Part shown: piece after piece, positions 16,915 through 26,328 of the stretch
Position numbering within the stretch: the first letter of the stretch is position 1
Layout of the letters: each line of letters opens with the position of its first letter
Assembly (NCBI GenBank): GCA_031548675.1
Contig: JAVBQU010000053.1
Coordinates: 1 to 40,206, forward strand
Reading direction: 5' to 3'
From: JAVBQU01 sp031548675
Lineage (GTDB): Bacteria; Bacteroidota; Bacteroidia; Bacteroidales; P3
DNA: 40,206 nt
Notes under the pieces: generated by a model
Told to the model about the DNA's origin: nothing
The model's database searches: none
What the model saw: only the letters and a program-made list of their open reading frames with translations
Translations under genes and position numbers: made by a program

Positions 16915-18377
16915 AATATCGGGGCAAATATTTTTGCTGCTCCTTCGGCAAGGTGTCTCCAGCGGGGGCGTGCATCCCAAGAAGATTGGGTAACCCGTAC
17001 GCTATCCAATAGGTCTTGTTCAAAAATATCTTCTAATTGACAAGTAGTGTCTTCGTCGTAAATCAATGCATTTACTTCATAATTCTGGTCAAAGCTGCGG
17101 ATATCCATATTGGCTGTTCCTACTGAACAGTAAGCACTGTCTATCAGCAAAAACTTAGAATGAATAAATCCTTTGGTGTAGAAATAAATTTTTACGCCGG
17201 CATTAAGCAGTTCATCAATATATGCCATAGAGGCAAAATGGGTTAGTTTGGAATCTGATTTTCGGGAGAGAAGCAGATAAATTTCTACTCCCCGCAAAGC
17301 GGCAGCCCGTATGGCGGTAAGTATACTCGAATTGGGAATAAAATAAGGGGTAGCAATGCATATTGATTTTTGGGCTCCATTGATAGCTGCAAAATAAGCA
17401 TACATTACGGTTGACCATTCGGCATCGGGACCACTGCTGATAATCTGTACCGGAAGATTGCCTTGTACAGGATTGTTATTGGTAAAATATTTTTCATCCG
17501 TCAGTAGTTTCTTAGCTGCCAGATACCAATCGTTTAAAAATATCAATTGCAGCCAGCTTACGGACTCTCCTTCTAATTTCAAGTGTGTGTCTCGCCAAAT
17601 ACCCAATTCGGGCATGCCGTGCAGGTATCGGTCTGCTACATTCATTCCGCCTGTAAAAGCACATTTACCGTCAATAACCACTATCTTGCGGTGGTTACGG
17701 AAATTAATCTTGTTTTTGTATAATGAAAATTTAATGGGCGAAAACACTTTAATTTCTACGCCGTTTGAACTAAGCCTTTTAACATAGTCTCTATCGAGTC
17801 CCCAACTGCCTACATTATCGTATAAAACACGTACTTCAACGCCTTCTTTTGCTTTTTCGATAAGCAAATCGGCTAATTGATTGCCTATCGTATCGCTGTT
17901 TAAAATATAGTATTCGACATGAATATACATTCGGGCTTCTTTGATGGCTTGAAAGAGTGCTTCAAACTTTTGGGTTCCGTTTGTATATATTTTTAAGGTA
18001 TTATGCAGCGTAGGGAATGAATAACTGGTATTTATCAGCATATTGGCAACATCTACCATAGCATGATTTCCTGTTTTGAGCATGGCAGAAGCATCTCCGT
18101 ACTCCTGTATATATTTCATACAGTGTTCGCGCCAAACTTCGAAGTAAGCGGTATCTTTACTTCTCCGGTAAAAGGTGTTTTTTCTTCTGTAATTTATGCC
18201 GAACAGTAAATATAATATCACTCCGCCTATAGGGAACAAAGCTATAACCAACAACCAGCCGATTGTATTGCTGGGGTCTCCTTTACGTCTCAACACAGCA
18301 AAAATAGCTACAATCGCAGTAACAATATAGAGTGCATTGTAGCCATAATCGAATAAGTCTTTAAGGTATTGGGGCAT
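16911..18377 (-). CDS. cls: Cardiolipin synthase (phospholipase D superfamily)
   Basis: Condenses two phosphatidylglycerol molecules to cardiolipin at the inner membrane. 488 residues. Two N-terminal membrane segments (about 12-28 and 38-60, IGWLLVIALFPIGGVILYLLFG) form the PLD-nuclease N-terminal domain. Two HKD motifs follow: NHRKIVVIDGKCAFTGGMN with His229, and HSKFLLIDSAYCSVGTANMD with His406. The length is typical of bacterial ClsA-type enzymes. The gene ends 8 bases from the convergent SIMPL gene and starts downstream of a repeat-rich spacer. All catalytic residues are present. Confidence 0.95.
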   Translation of the reverse strand: MPQYLKDLFDYGYNALYIVTAIVAIFAVLRRKGDPSNTIGWLLVIALFPIGGVILYLLFGINYRRKNTFYRRSKDTAYFEVWREHCMKYIQEYGDASAMLKTGNHAMVDVANMLINTSYSFPTLHNTLKIYTNGTQKFEALFQAIKEARMYIHVEYYILNSDTIGNQLADLLIEKAKEGVEVRVLYDNVGSWGLDRDYVKRLSSNGVEIKVFSPIKFSLYKNKINFRNHRKIVVIDGKCAFTGGMNVADRYLHGMPELGIWRDTHLKLEGESVSWLQLIFLNDWYLAAKKLLTDEKYFTNNNPVQGNLPVQIISSGPDAEWSTVMYAYFAAINGAQKSICIATPYFIPNSSILTAIRAAALRGVEIYLLLSRKSDSKLTHFASMAYIDELLNAGVKIYFYTKGFIHSKFLLIDSAYCSVGTANMDIRSFDQNYEVNALIYDEDTTCQLEDIFEQDLLDSVRVTQSSWDARPRWRHLAEGAAKIFAPIL

Positions 18378-18385
18378 AAAAATTA

Positions 18386-18430
18386 GTTATAAAGCTATAA
18401 GGTTCATAAAGTTTATAAAGTTCAAAGGTT
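18386..18430. repeat. TATAAAG-type word repeat between two genes
   Basis: Consecutive degenerate 8-9 base words TATAAAG, CTATAAGG, TTCATAAAG, TTTATAAAG and TTCAAAGG. This is the same module as in the arrays near 16085-16105, 24300-24325 and 26378-26397. The remainder of the spacer to 18530 shows no gene. Confidence 0.6.
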
Positions 18431-18530
18431 TGCGAGGTTTCATCGAGCTTTGCTTCACTACAGCTGCTTCGTTGTTTCTCCTCTCAAAGACACTCTGATT
18501 TTTACTATTTCCTGATGAGGTATATTCTTA

Positions 18531-19811
18531 TTACTCATCGTCCATTTCAATTCTCGTAATCAGCACCTTATCTATACGGGCTTTATCCATATCCAAAATC
18601 TCTATTTCGAAATTGAGCCAGCTGAGTTTATCTCCTACCTGCGGAATGCGTTTAAGTTCCTCTAAAATTAACCCGCTTAAGGTATTATAGGGGTAGTCAT
18701 TGTATTTATCTTCTATTTCAAAGAAATTCAATAATTCATAAAAGGGATATTGCCCGTCTACAAACCACGAATTGGGAGTCCGTTCTTTTATTTCATATTC
18801 ATCGGCACTTTCTGTTCCTATATCGCCGATAAGTGCTTCGAGTATATCTGTAATAGTAACTATGCCTTGCACATAGCCGAATTCATCCATTACAAATGCA
18901 TAACTTTTTTTCTCTTCTTTGAATTTTTCTAAAGCTGAAAGTATACTCAGGTTTTCGGGAATAAAGTAAGCGGGTTTGATATATTTCGAAAGCTGAAATT
19001 CAGTCTGTCCTATGGTTTCAAACAGGTCTTTGATATTTAAAATTCCTATAATATTATCAATGTCGTTATTGATAACGGGATATACGGCATGAACTTCTTC
19101 TTTTATTTTTTCGAATACTTCGTATTGCGAATCGGAAATATCGAGCCACACCACATCGCTGCGCTGGGTTACCAATGAACTGATTTTGCGGTCGGCAAGG
19201 CTGAAAACCCGCTGTATCATATCTTGCTCCATCTCCATTACTTCACCACCTTCGAATCCTTCCTGCAAGGCTACTTTTATTTCTTCTTCGGTTACTTTAT
19301 TGGCATCGCTTTTAATATTGAATAATCTTATAATTAAATTTGTTGACACTGATAATAACCATACGAAAGGGGAAGTAATTTTGGATATAAAATTAATGGG
19401 ATAAACCAATTGCTTGGATAGGGATTCGGGATAGCTCATTCCTATACGTTTGGGAACCAATTCGCCCAAGACTAATGAAATATAGGTAATCAGCAAAACT
19501 ACGACAAGTGAACTTACAAAATTAGCATAAGGGGCTATCCACGGAATGGTTACTAATAATGTCTCGAGCGAGGCTGCAATTTTTCCACCGCTGTAAAATC
19601 CTAAAAATATGCCGATAAAGGTAATTCCTATTTGGATGGTGGATAAGAATTTGTTGGGATGTTCAATAAGTGCTAATACTTTCTTTGCCCGCTTACTGCC
19701 GTTTTTTGCCATAGTTTCGAGCTTTGTTTTGCGCGACGAAACAATGGCAATTTCCGTCATGGCAAATAAGCCGTTTAATAGTATTAGAAAAAGTATGATA
19801 ATAAATTCCAT
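18531..19811 (-). CDS. CNNM/CBS/CorC-domain membrane protein (hemolysin C family)
   Basis: 426-residue membrane protein of the family often called hemolysin or magnesium/cobalt efflux protein. Residues 1 to about 190 are the CNNM (DUF21) domain, with hydrophobic segments at 1-20 (FIIILFLILLNGLFAMTEIAI), about 58-80 and 100-125 and the conserved GELVPKRIG. Two CBS motifs follow at about 205-330 (VTQRSDVVWLDIS, ILNIKDLFETIG, VMDEFGYVQGIVTITDILEALIGDI). The C-terminal CorC domain ends in ILDMDKARIDKVLITR. A nucleotide-controlled ion transporter role is likely from the family; the haemolysin label is historical. It stands 117 bases downstream of the alpha-galactosidase start region's neighbour spacer and has no clear promoter box. 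Confidence 0.92.
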   Translation of the reverse strand: MEFIIILFLILLNGLFAMTEIAIVSSRKTKLETMAKNGSKRAKKVLALIEHPNKFLSTIQIGITFIGIFLGFYSGGKIAASLETLLVTIPWIAPYANFVSSLVVVLLITYISLVLGELVPKRIGMSYPESLSKQLVYPINFISKITSPFVWLLSVSTNLIIRLFNIKSDANKVTEEEIKVALQEGFEGGEVMEMEQDMIQRVFSLADRKISSLVTQRSDVVWLDISDSQYEVFEKIKEEVHAVYPVINNDIDNIIGILNIKDLFETIGQTEFQLSKYIKPAYFIPENLSILSALEKFKEEKKSYAFVMDEFGYVQGIVTITDILEALIGDIGTESADEYEIKERTPNSWFVDGQYPFYELLNFFEIEDKYNDYPYNTLSGLILEELKRIPQVGDKLSWLNFEIEILDMDKARIDKVLITRIEMDDE

Positions 19812-19928
19812 TTCTTTTTAGTTTACAGTCTGTATGTATAATATGTCTGCTAAATTAATGATAAATGTATTATAAAACAAAACAGAATTGATTCTTTAAT
19901 AAATGACAAACACGATGAGATGCCTTAT

Positions 19929-22088
19929 TTATCGTACTTCCGAAATTTCTATCACATGGCTTGTTGTACGACCTGATGTAAATACAGAAATGCCTGCCTT
20001 CATCAGGTAATCGCCGGAATATATTTTATTATTACAATTGAGATGTGATTGTGTATTGGGCATCAGATTGATTTCTTCTAATTTGTATTGTTTATCGGGA
20101 TTTAATCCTTGTAACTTAACCGGATAAAGCACTTCATCGAAACGGGGGTAAATATCGTAAGCATACAGCAGGGCTTTTGTTTGGGTATCATCTACCTTGA
20201 GTATGGCTGTATGGTTGGTTTCGTAAGGAGAAACCAACCGGTAATGATTGCCTTCCAATATCAATTTTTCCAAACGGTTAAACGTTTGTACTGCTTGTTT
20301 GCAAAATACTTGTTCATCGGAAGTCATGCCTTTGAGGCTGATATCAAATCCCAGCTTGCACATCATGGCTACATCCATGCGGAATTTGATGCTGGTTTTG
20401 GGGTTCCATCCGGTTACATGGGCACACAACGCTTTGGCAGGGAAAAATTGCAGAAATCCCCATTGAATAAAAATCCGTTCTACAGGATCGGTATTGTCGC
20501 TGCACCAAAATTCGGTAAAATATTTCAAGGCTTCGTAATCGCAGCGTCCGCCACCGCCGGAACAAAGCATCATCGGCAGATTGGGATATTTGCTTTTTAC
20601 TTTATTAAACACATTATATAGTCCTCTTACATAATCTATGTAAAGCTGCTGCTGCTTGTCTTTGAGATAAGGCGAATATACATTGGTAAACATGCTGTTG
20701 CAATCCCATTTAAAGAATGCTATTTGGGGATTTTCGGTCATCAGTTTATCTACAATGTCAAACACAAAGTCTTGTACTTTGGGATTACTCAAATCCAATA
20801 CTAATTGATGCCGGTAATAATAGGTTTCTCTATTGGGCAGTTTTATAATCCAATCGGGATGTTTTTCGGCTAATTCACTTTGAGGGTTTACCATTTCGGG
20901 TTCTATCCAAATGCCAAATTTAACGCCTGCATCTTGGGCTTGTTTTATCAGAAAGGGTATTCCATCAGGCAATTTACTTTTATTTACTTCCCAGTCGCCC
21001 AAGCCGGCATAATCGTTGTTGCGGGGATATTTATTGCCAAACCATCCGTCGTCTAACAAAAACAAATCGACACCTAAGTCTTTTCCTTCTTTCATCAACT
21101 CGCTCAACTTAGTTTGATCGAAATTAAAGTAAGTATTTTCCCAATTATTCAATAGGGTCATGCGGTCGCCCCTGCCGTCTTTAAGTGCATAGTTTAACGC
21201 CCATGAATGAAAGTTACGGCTTGCTTTTCCAGTGCCTGAACTACTTAGGGTAAAAATAAACTCCGGAGTCGTAAAAACCTCATTGGGTTTTAATTCGTAA
21301 TTGGATTGGTAAGGATTGATGCCTGAGATTACGCGAAGGTTATTATAGGTATCTATTTCGAATGTGAAATTAAAATTACCCGTCCATCCTAAGGTACCTA
21401 ACAGTACTTCGCCGGAATTTTCACAAGGGGTTTCGGACAAGCCCAGCTCAAAAAAGGGAGAGGTAAACATGGCTGCTCGGGAGCCTAATTTGGTTTCTAA
21501 AACTTTTTTCCCAAATGTCAATTCTTGGGTACTCATTTGTACTTCTTTTGCCCAGTTTCCGCTAAATTCGGTAAGATAGTAGCGGGGGTTTGAAAAATAC
21601 AGCATGGAGGATGCATAACGGCTGATAGTTACAGCTTTCTTTTCGTTATGTTTGATTTCCGACCATGTTTTTATAATGTTTTCCTGAGCATAACTAATGT
21701 AGTGTAATTCGACTTCTACCGGATATACCTCGTCTTTCATTTTAATTACAGTTTCGGTAACATTATTATCAAGTTTTCGTACTTGGTGCGATACATATTT
21801 AAGTACGGAGCTTAAGTTTCCATCATTATGCTGTATGGCAAAGGCGGGTTCGAAAAGGTCTTCTGTTCCTGCACAGGAATAAGCTTCCCCATAATGGGAT
21901 GATACTGCAAGGTTGTCTATATCTTTCTCGAACTTTAATTTATTCCCCAGATAAACCTGATATAAACGTCCTTTGGCTGATACTTGATATATTAAATCGG
22001 TCTCGCCGGTAGATATACGAATACGCTGCTCTGCGGCATAGGAAAGTGAAACTAAAAATAAATATAGAAGTATAAGGATTTTTTTCAT
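19929..22088 (-). CDS. Exported alpha-galactosidase, GH36
   Basis: Retaining glycoside hydrolase releasing terminal alpha-galactose from raffinose-type or galactomannan sugars. 719 residues. Signal peptide 1-18 (MKKILILLYLFLVSLSYA), so it acts in the periplasm or outside. An N-terminal beta-sandwich is followed by the (beta/alpha)8 domain. The catalytic nucleophile is Asp462 in FFKWDCNSMF and the acid/base is Asp531 in EFWCSDNTDP; the 69-residue spacing fits GH36. LLDDGWFGNKYPRNND and CSGGGGRCDYEALKYF are further family blocks. It lies 12 bases downstream of the MATE exporter gene, hence one operon. There is no SusC/SusD pair here, so this is not a full polysaccharide utilisation locus. Confidence 0.95.
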   Translation of the reverse strand: MKKILILLYLFLVSLSYAAEQRIRISTGETDLIYQVSAKGRLYQVYLGNKLKFEKDIDNLAVSSHYGEAYSCAGTEDLFEPAFAIQHNDGNLSSVLKYVSHQVRKLDNNVTETVIKMKDEVYPVEVELHYISYAQENIIKTWSEIKHNEKKAVTISRYASSMLYFSNPRYYLTEFSGNWAKEVQMSTQELTFGKKVLETKLGSRAAMFTSPFFELGLSETPCENSGEVLLGTLGWTGNFNFTFEIDTYNNLRVISGINPYQSNYELKPNEVFTTPEFIFTLSSSGTGKASRNFHSWALNYALKDGRGDRMTLLNNWENTYFNFDQTKLSELMKEGKDLGVDLFLLDDGWFGNKYPRNNDYAGLGDWEVNKSKLPDGIPFLIKQAQDAGVKFGIWIEPEMVNPQSELAEKHPDWIIKLPNRETYYYRHQLVLDLSNPKVQDFVFDIVDKLMTENPQIAFFKWDCNSMFTNVYSPYLKDKQQQLYIDYVRGLYNVFNKVKSKYPNLPMMLCSGGGGRCDYEALKYFTEFWCSDNTDPVERIFIQWGFLQFFPAKALCAHVTGWNPKTSIKFRMDVAMMCKLGFDISLKGMTSDEQVFCKQAVQTFNRLEKLILEGNHYRLVSPYETNHTAILKVDDTQTKALLYAYDIYPRFDEVLYPVKLQGLNPDKQYKLEEINLMPNTQSHLNCNNKIYSGDYLMKAGISVFTSGRTTSHVIEISEVR

Positions 22089-22100
22089 ATCTGCTGCGGC

Positions 22101-23471
22101 TTAATTCACTTCTTGTTCTACAGTTATGGATGAGACAGGGGATTTTGTTACAACTTTTTTACGCCAATTCCCCTGTTTGTAATAAATATATGATAGACAC
22201 ATACCTATAAACCATGCAATGGGAATAGCCCACCAAATACCATCAACGCCGATGTATTTCGAGAGTATCCATGCCAGCGGAATACGTACCAGCCACAAAG
22301 AAAACAGGGTAATAAACATGGGAACTAATGTATCGCCTGCTCCACGCATTACACCGTTTATGGCAAACATGGTGGCAAACAAAGCATAAAAGGATGCTAC
22401 TATTAATAAATACTCTGAACCGATAGCAACAACCTCAAGGTCGGGCGTAAATAAATGCATGAGACTCCGCCTGAATATGACAATGATGGCTGACAGACCC
22501 AAGGCAAAGGCATTGGTTATTAAAAATGTAGAACCTAAACCCATTCTTACTCTTTTGAGTTTTCCTGCACCTAAATTCTGTCCGGTAAATGTAGAAAGTG
22601 CTGCTCCAAAATTCATGGCAGGCATAGTAGCAAGTGTTTCTATACGTCCGGCTACGGTATAGGCTGCCACAACATTGGTTCCGAATTGGTTTACAATCCG
22701 AAGCAAAGCCAGCATACCGATGGCTACAAAGGTTTGCTGTAAACCTGATGGTAAGCCGATATTCATACTTCTTTTAAAGATGGCTCTATCGAATTGAAAC
22801 TTGATATGCTTGATTTTTAAAACTTCGTGTTTCCTGTTTAGATAAACTATGCTGATTGCAAAGGCTATGGCTTGGGCTACCACTGTTGCCCATGCTGAAC
22901 CTGCTATTCCCCATTCGAAAACGCCTACAAATAATACAGCTAAAACGATATTAAGCAAGGTACTGACAATAAGAAAATATAAAGGGGTTTTGCTATCGCC
23001 CAAACCTCTTAGTATGGCTGCTATTCCATTGTATCCGAAAAAGAATATCATACCGGTAAGGAATACCCTGAAATAAATAATTGCTTCGGGGATGACTTCT
23101 TCGGGGAGGCTGATTAATCTAAATACAAATTCACTTAATACAAATCCCACAATAGTGGTAGCAATGGATGAGATAAGAAGAAATACGCTTGCTGTATTTA
23201 CTGTACGGCTTATGCTCTTCATATCTTTGGCTCCATAATACTGGGCAATCATGATGGTAAATCCCATCGTGATTCCGACCACCAATGCAATTAATATAAA
23301 GATTAATGGAAACGAAGCTCCTACGGCTGCTAAGGCTGTCTTCCCCACGTAATGCCCTACCACAATGCTGTCGATAACATTGTACAATTGCTGGAAGATA
23401 TTTCCAATAAGCATGGGAATGGTAAATTGAAAAATAAGCTGTCCGGGTCTTCCTATGGTAAGGTCTTTCAT
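22101..23471 (-). CDS. MATE-family multidrug/cation antiporter
   Basis: 456-residue polytopic inner-membrane protein with twelve expected helices. Typical features are the N-terminal GRPGQLIFQFTIPMLIGNIFQQLYNVIDSIVVGHYVG, the pseudo-repeat in the second half (GLPSGLQQTFVAIGMLALLRIVNQFG), and FAINGVMRGAGDTLVPMFITL. It exchanges organic cations for sodium or protons; the substrate cannot be predicted. It is the first gene of a two-gene unit with the GH36 enzyme. The pairing may be chance transcriptional coupling, since MATE proteins are not sugar carriers. Confidence 0.95.
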   Translation of the reverse strand: MKDLTIGRPGQLIFQFTIPMLIGNIFQQLYNVIDSIVVGHYVGKTALAAVGASFPLIFILIALVVGITMGFTIMIAQYYGAKDMKSISRTVNTASVFLLISSIATTIVGFVLSEFVFRLISLPEEVIPEAIIYFRVFLTGMIFFFGYNGIAAILRGLGDSKTPLYFLIVSTLLNIVLAVLFVGVFEWGIAGSAWATVVAQAIAFAISIVYLNRKHEVLKIKHIKFQFDRAIFKRSMNIGLPSGLQQTFVAIGMLALLRIVNQFGTNVVAAYTVAGRIETLATMPAMNFGAALSTFTGQNLGAGKLKRVRMGLGSTFLITNAFALGLSAIIVIFRRSLMHLFTPDLEVVAIGSEYLLIVASFYALFATMFAINGVMRGAGDTLVPMFITLFSLWLVRIPLAWILSKYIGVDGIWWAIPIAWFIGMCLSYIYYKQGNWRKKVVTKSPVSSITVEQEVN

Positions 23472-23580
23472 TTCTGTATTTATAGTTCTAAATTAAACGA
23501 ACAAGGAATATTATAAGTTGTTCATTTGTAAAATGCTTGATTTAATCTTCTCGATTTATTCCGCCTGTAATTTGGATTTG

Positions 23581-23588
23581 CAAAGCTA
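23581..23588 (-). promoter_or_regulatory. -7 box of the MATE/alpha-galactosidase unit
   Basis: TAGCTTTG on the minus strand, exact TAnnTTTG, predicting a leader of about 100 bases before the MATE start. No clear -33 element. Confidence 0.4.
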
Positions 23589-23625
23589 CTAAATTACTTG
23601 GGAAGCTGTGCATTTTTTATCATGT

Positions 23626-24264
23626 TTATATTATGCTTACGCTTTCTACCTGCATTCCGGCAGGAACGAGATACAGCCTTTGATTGTGGAGGTTCTTGCA
23701 TTTGCAACGGGTTCTTAGTTTTTCTATTTTTTGAAAAACAACCCCGTTCTGTGTTCTAAAGCAAGCATTCAGCGGAATATCTTCTACATGAAGCAGATGT
23801 TGGTTTAATGCTTTTTGTTCTTCGGTATCGTAATGCTTGAGGGCTTTTGCCAGTAAGGCATCTGTTAGCGTACGGGCAGGCAATTTTGCCAGATGTTTAA
23901 TAACTGCGTTTTTTAAATCGGATGGAAAAATATTTTTTTCTATGTATGTTACCAGCAATGAGGCAAAATGGTTTTTCCATTCCCTGCCATGGGGATTAAC
24001 ACGGTTTTTGTATTGCATCCATGTTTCTAAATGGGCTAGCTCGTGGAGGGTAACAAGCAAAAAGGCGTAGGGGTTTAGATTGCCGTTTACCGTAATGCGG
24101 TGCTGCGGATTATTAGGGGACGGACAGCGGTAATCGCCGTTTTTAGTAAGCCGTTCGTTGGTAATAACAAATTTTACTTTATGTTTCTGCAAGCGTCCTA
24201 AAATATCGTCTATTGAAGCTTCGGGCAAATATCTTTGTAATGTTCCTTTATCTTGTTTATTCAT
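23626..24264 (-). CDS. SprT-like zinc metallopeptidase-fold protein
   Basis: 212-residue cytoplasmic protein. The zinc motif HELAH lies at 74-78 in LLVTLHELAHLETW, with a third likely ligand in PHGREWKNHFASLL around 93-106, the arrangement of the SprT/Spartan fold. The C-terminal part contains a Cys-poor remnant of the zinc-ribbon region (LRTRCKCKNLHNQRLYLVPAGM). SprT relatives in eukaryotes cleave DNA-protein crosslinks; bacterial members are largely uncharacterised. The gene stands between two repeat-containing spacers and probably has its own promoter. Confidence 0.88.
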   Translation of the reverse strand: MNKQDKGTLQRYLPEASIDDILGRLQKHKVKFVITNERLTKNGDYRCPSPNNPQHRITVNGNLNPYAFLLVTLHELAHLETWMQYKNRVNPHGREWKNHFASLLVTYIEKNIFPSDLKNAVIKHLAKLPARTLTDALLAKALKHYDTEEQKALNQHLLHVEDIPLNACFRTQNGVVFQKIEKLRTRCKCKNLHNQRLYLVPAGMQVESVSII

Positions 24265-24277
24265 GAATTGCTAAATC

Positions 24278-24480
24278 GTTGATTCGTTGAGCCCGCAAGC
24301 CCGGTTATAAAGTTTATAATGTTTGTAAGGTTAAAAACATTGTTGAGTTGTTGAAATGTTGAGTTGCTGAATTGTTTATAGTTTAAGGCTGAATGCTTAT
24401 AATGTTCAAACATATTCAAAATTTATCCTCCTCCTCGTATCTTGTCTACTCGTCTACTTGTCACATGTCACCCGTCACAA
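24278..24480. repeat. Composite word-repeat region between sprT-like and radical SAM genes
   Basis: Three modules in order: octamer words of the TTGAGTTG / TTGAAATG type (about 24278-24380), TTATAAAG-type words (24300-24325 and again about 24378-24405), and heptamers ending in minus-strand GTGACAA, GTGACAT and GTGACGG (24430-24478). The last heptamer provides the TGA stop of the radical SAM gene at 24475-24477. No gene is present. Confidence 0.7.
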
Positions 24481-26274
24481 ATACGATTCTATCAAACTCC
24501 GTTTATGGGTAGTCTTCGGAATTCTGATTGTAAACCATTCTTGTAAGGGAAAATCTAAGCCTATGCCGTGCATATAATTATAAACAGCCTTGTGCAACCC
24601 CTCTCCTACCGCTTCCAGATTCAGCTTTTGGTTATCAGAAAATTCTACGCCGTTGTTCGCAAAAGGATGTTGTTTTAGGTTTAATATTTCGGCTCCAAAC
24701 TTTTCGGGGTTCTTGCCCGACGGGCTGTGTATCGTCATGGTGTAACGATGCCAGAATGCAGACTGTATTAATCCTAAATCAAACATCTGCCTCACTACTT
24801 CTAGCGAATCAATGGTTTCTTGTAAGGTTTCTGTCGGGAACCCATACATCAGATAGGCATGTACCATAATGCCGGATTCGATAAAATTACGGAACGAGCG
24901 TGCTGCTTGGGCTATGCTTACGCCTTTATTCATGAGTTTGAGCAAGCGGTCGGAAGCAGCTTCTAAACCTCCTGATACGGCTATGCAGCCCGATTGTGCT
25001 AATAAATCGCACAGCTCGGGGGTATAGGATTTTTCGAAACGGATATTGCCCCAATAGCTTACGGTAAGTTTACGGCGTATGATTTCTTCGGCAATCTTCC
25101 TAAGCAGTACAGGAGGCAGTGCCTCATCTGTAAAATGAAAACCGGTTTCTCCGGTTTGTTTTATGACAGCTTCCATCCTATCTACCACTACCGCAGCAGG
25201 CGGAGCATCGTAACGGCAGATGTAATCGAGCGAGGTGTCGCAAAAAGCACATTGAGCCCAATAACAGCCATGTGCCACTGTCATTTTATTCCAACGCCCG
25301 TCTGTCCACAGCTTGTGCATGGGATTGGTAAGCTCTATCATGGAGAAGTATTTATCTAAGGGCAGATCTGAAAAATCAGGCGTTCCGGTTTCGGCAAACG
25401 GGATATTTTGTTCATCGTTTCCACTATAGGTAATCCGGTTTTGTTTATTCAGATAAAAGCAGCGGATTAATCCGCTTTCGGTGCATCTATTTTCTAAAAA
25501 CTCCGCTAAACGCAAAAGAGCAGACTCGCCATCATCTAAAAGCATATAATCTATATAGTCAAAAAGCCGTGCATCGGTTATTGTGCGTAGTTCTGTATTG
25601 ATATATCCTCCGCCGACGGCTATTTTGATATGGGGATGGTGCTTTTTGATATACTCTCCGCATTTTAAGGCTGCATAAAAACAGCCGGGGAAAGGAATAG
25701 TAAACCCAATCAATTGCGGATGCGATTTTTCTATTTCTTCTTCAAGCAATTCGAGCATCCATTGGTCGATAATATTTAACACGGGATTTTGCAGTTCTGC
25801 ATGTAAGGCATCAAACACAGGGGCAGACAAAGCAATTTGTTCTGCATACCGAATCAAATCGAAGCGGGGGGATATATTTTCGCGGATATAATCGGCTATA
25901 TCTTCTACATAAAGGGTTGCCAAATGCTTGGCTTTGTCTGTTATGCCCGATGTTCCGAAAGCCCATTCTAAATCTGCATCGTTTTCGAAACGAAGACCTT
26001 CGGGCAGCAGAGTACGGTTGGCTATGCGGTGGGCTAAGGCAGGGTTTCTGCCTTGCAGAAAATGCATCACAGGTTCTACGGTATAGATATATTCTTCGGC
26101 TAATCCTAATTGTTGCAAACCTTCGGCACTGTAGATATGATGAATCAATTCTATGCCCAAGTCGGCTTGACGGACATGATGCTTTTTACTTTGTAAAAAA
26201 CCTTTGAGTACGGTTGTTGCTGGATAGGGCGTATTAAGCTGGGTAAGAGGCGGCGTAAGTAAAAGAATATTCAT
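24475..26274 (-). CDS. B12-binding-domain radical SAM protein of unknown substrate
   Basis: 599 residues. The N-terminal half resembles the cobalamin-binding fold (MNILLLTPPLTQLNTPYPA, and IGFTIPFPGCFYAALKCGEYIKKHHPHIKIAVGGGYIN around 180-225). The radical SAM core has its cysteines at 337, 342 and 345 (HGCYWAQCAFC, spacing C-x4-C-x2-C rather than the classic C-x3-C-x2-C). It continues with GETGFHFTDEALPP, SGGLEAASDRLLKLMNKG and HAYLMYGFPTETLQETIDSL. Such enzymes catalyse methylations, ring contractions or thioether formations, but no neighbouring biosynthetic or peptide gene suggests a substrate. The N-terminal domain lacks an obvious DxHxxG motif, so cobalamin binding may be base-off without histidine or lost. 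The stop codon lies inside a repeat. Confidence 0.85.
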   Translation of the reverse strand: MNILLLTPPLTQLNTPYPATTVLKGFLQSKKHHVRQADLGIELIHHIYSAEGLQQLGLAEEYIYTVEPVMHFLQGRNPALAHRIANRTLLPEGLRFENDADLEWAFGTSGITDKAKHLATLYVEDIADYIRENISPRFDLIRYAEQIALSAPVFDALHAELQNPVLNIIDQWMLELLEEEIEKSHPQLIGFTIPFPGCFYAALKCGEYIKKHHPHIKIAVGGGYINTELRTITDARLFDYIDYMLLDDGESALLRLAEFLENRCTESGLIRCFYLNKQNRITYSGNDEQNIPFAETGTPDFSDLPLDKYFSMIELTNPMHKLWTDGRWNKMTVAHGCYWAQCAFCDTSLDYICRYDAPPAAVVVDRMEAVIKQTGETGFHFTDEALPPVLLRKIAEEIIRRKLTVSYWGNIRFEKSYTPELCDLLAQSGCIAVSGGLEAASDRLLKLMNKGVSIAQAARSFRNFIESGIMVHAYLMYGFPTETLQETIDSLEVVRQMFDLGLIQSAFWHRYTMTIHSPSGKNPEKFGAEILNLKQHPFANNGVEFSDNQKLNLEAVGEGLHKAVYNYMHGIGLDFPLQEWFTIRIPKTTHKRSLIESYL

Positions 26275-26328
26275 CGAATCGTATTTTATGCAAAAATAGG
26301 GAAATTTGTTCAGAAAGTTTGCTAATGG

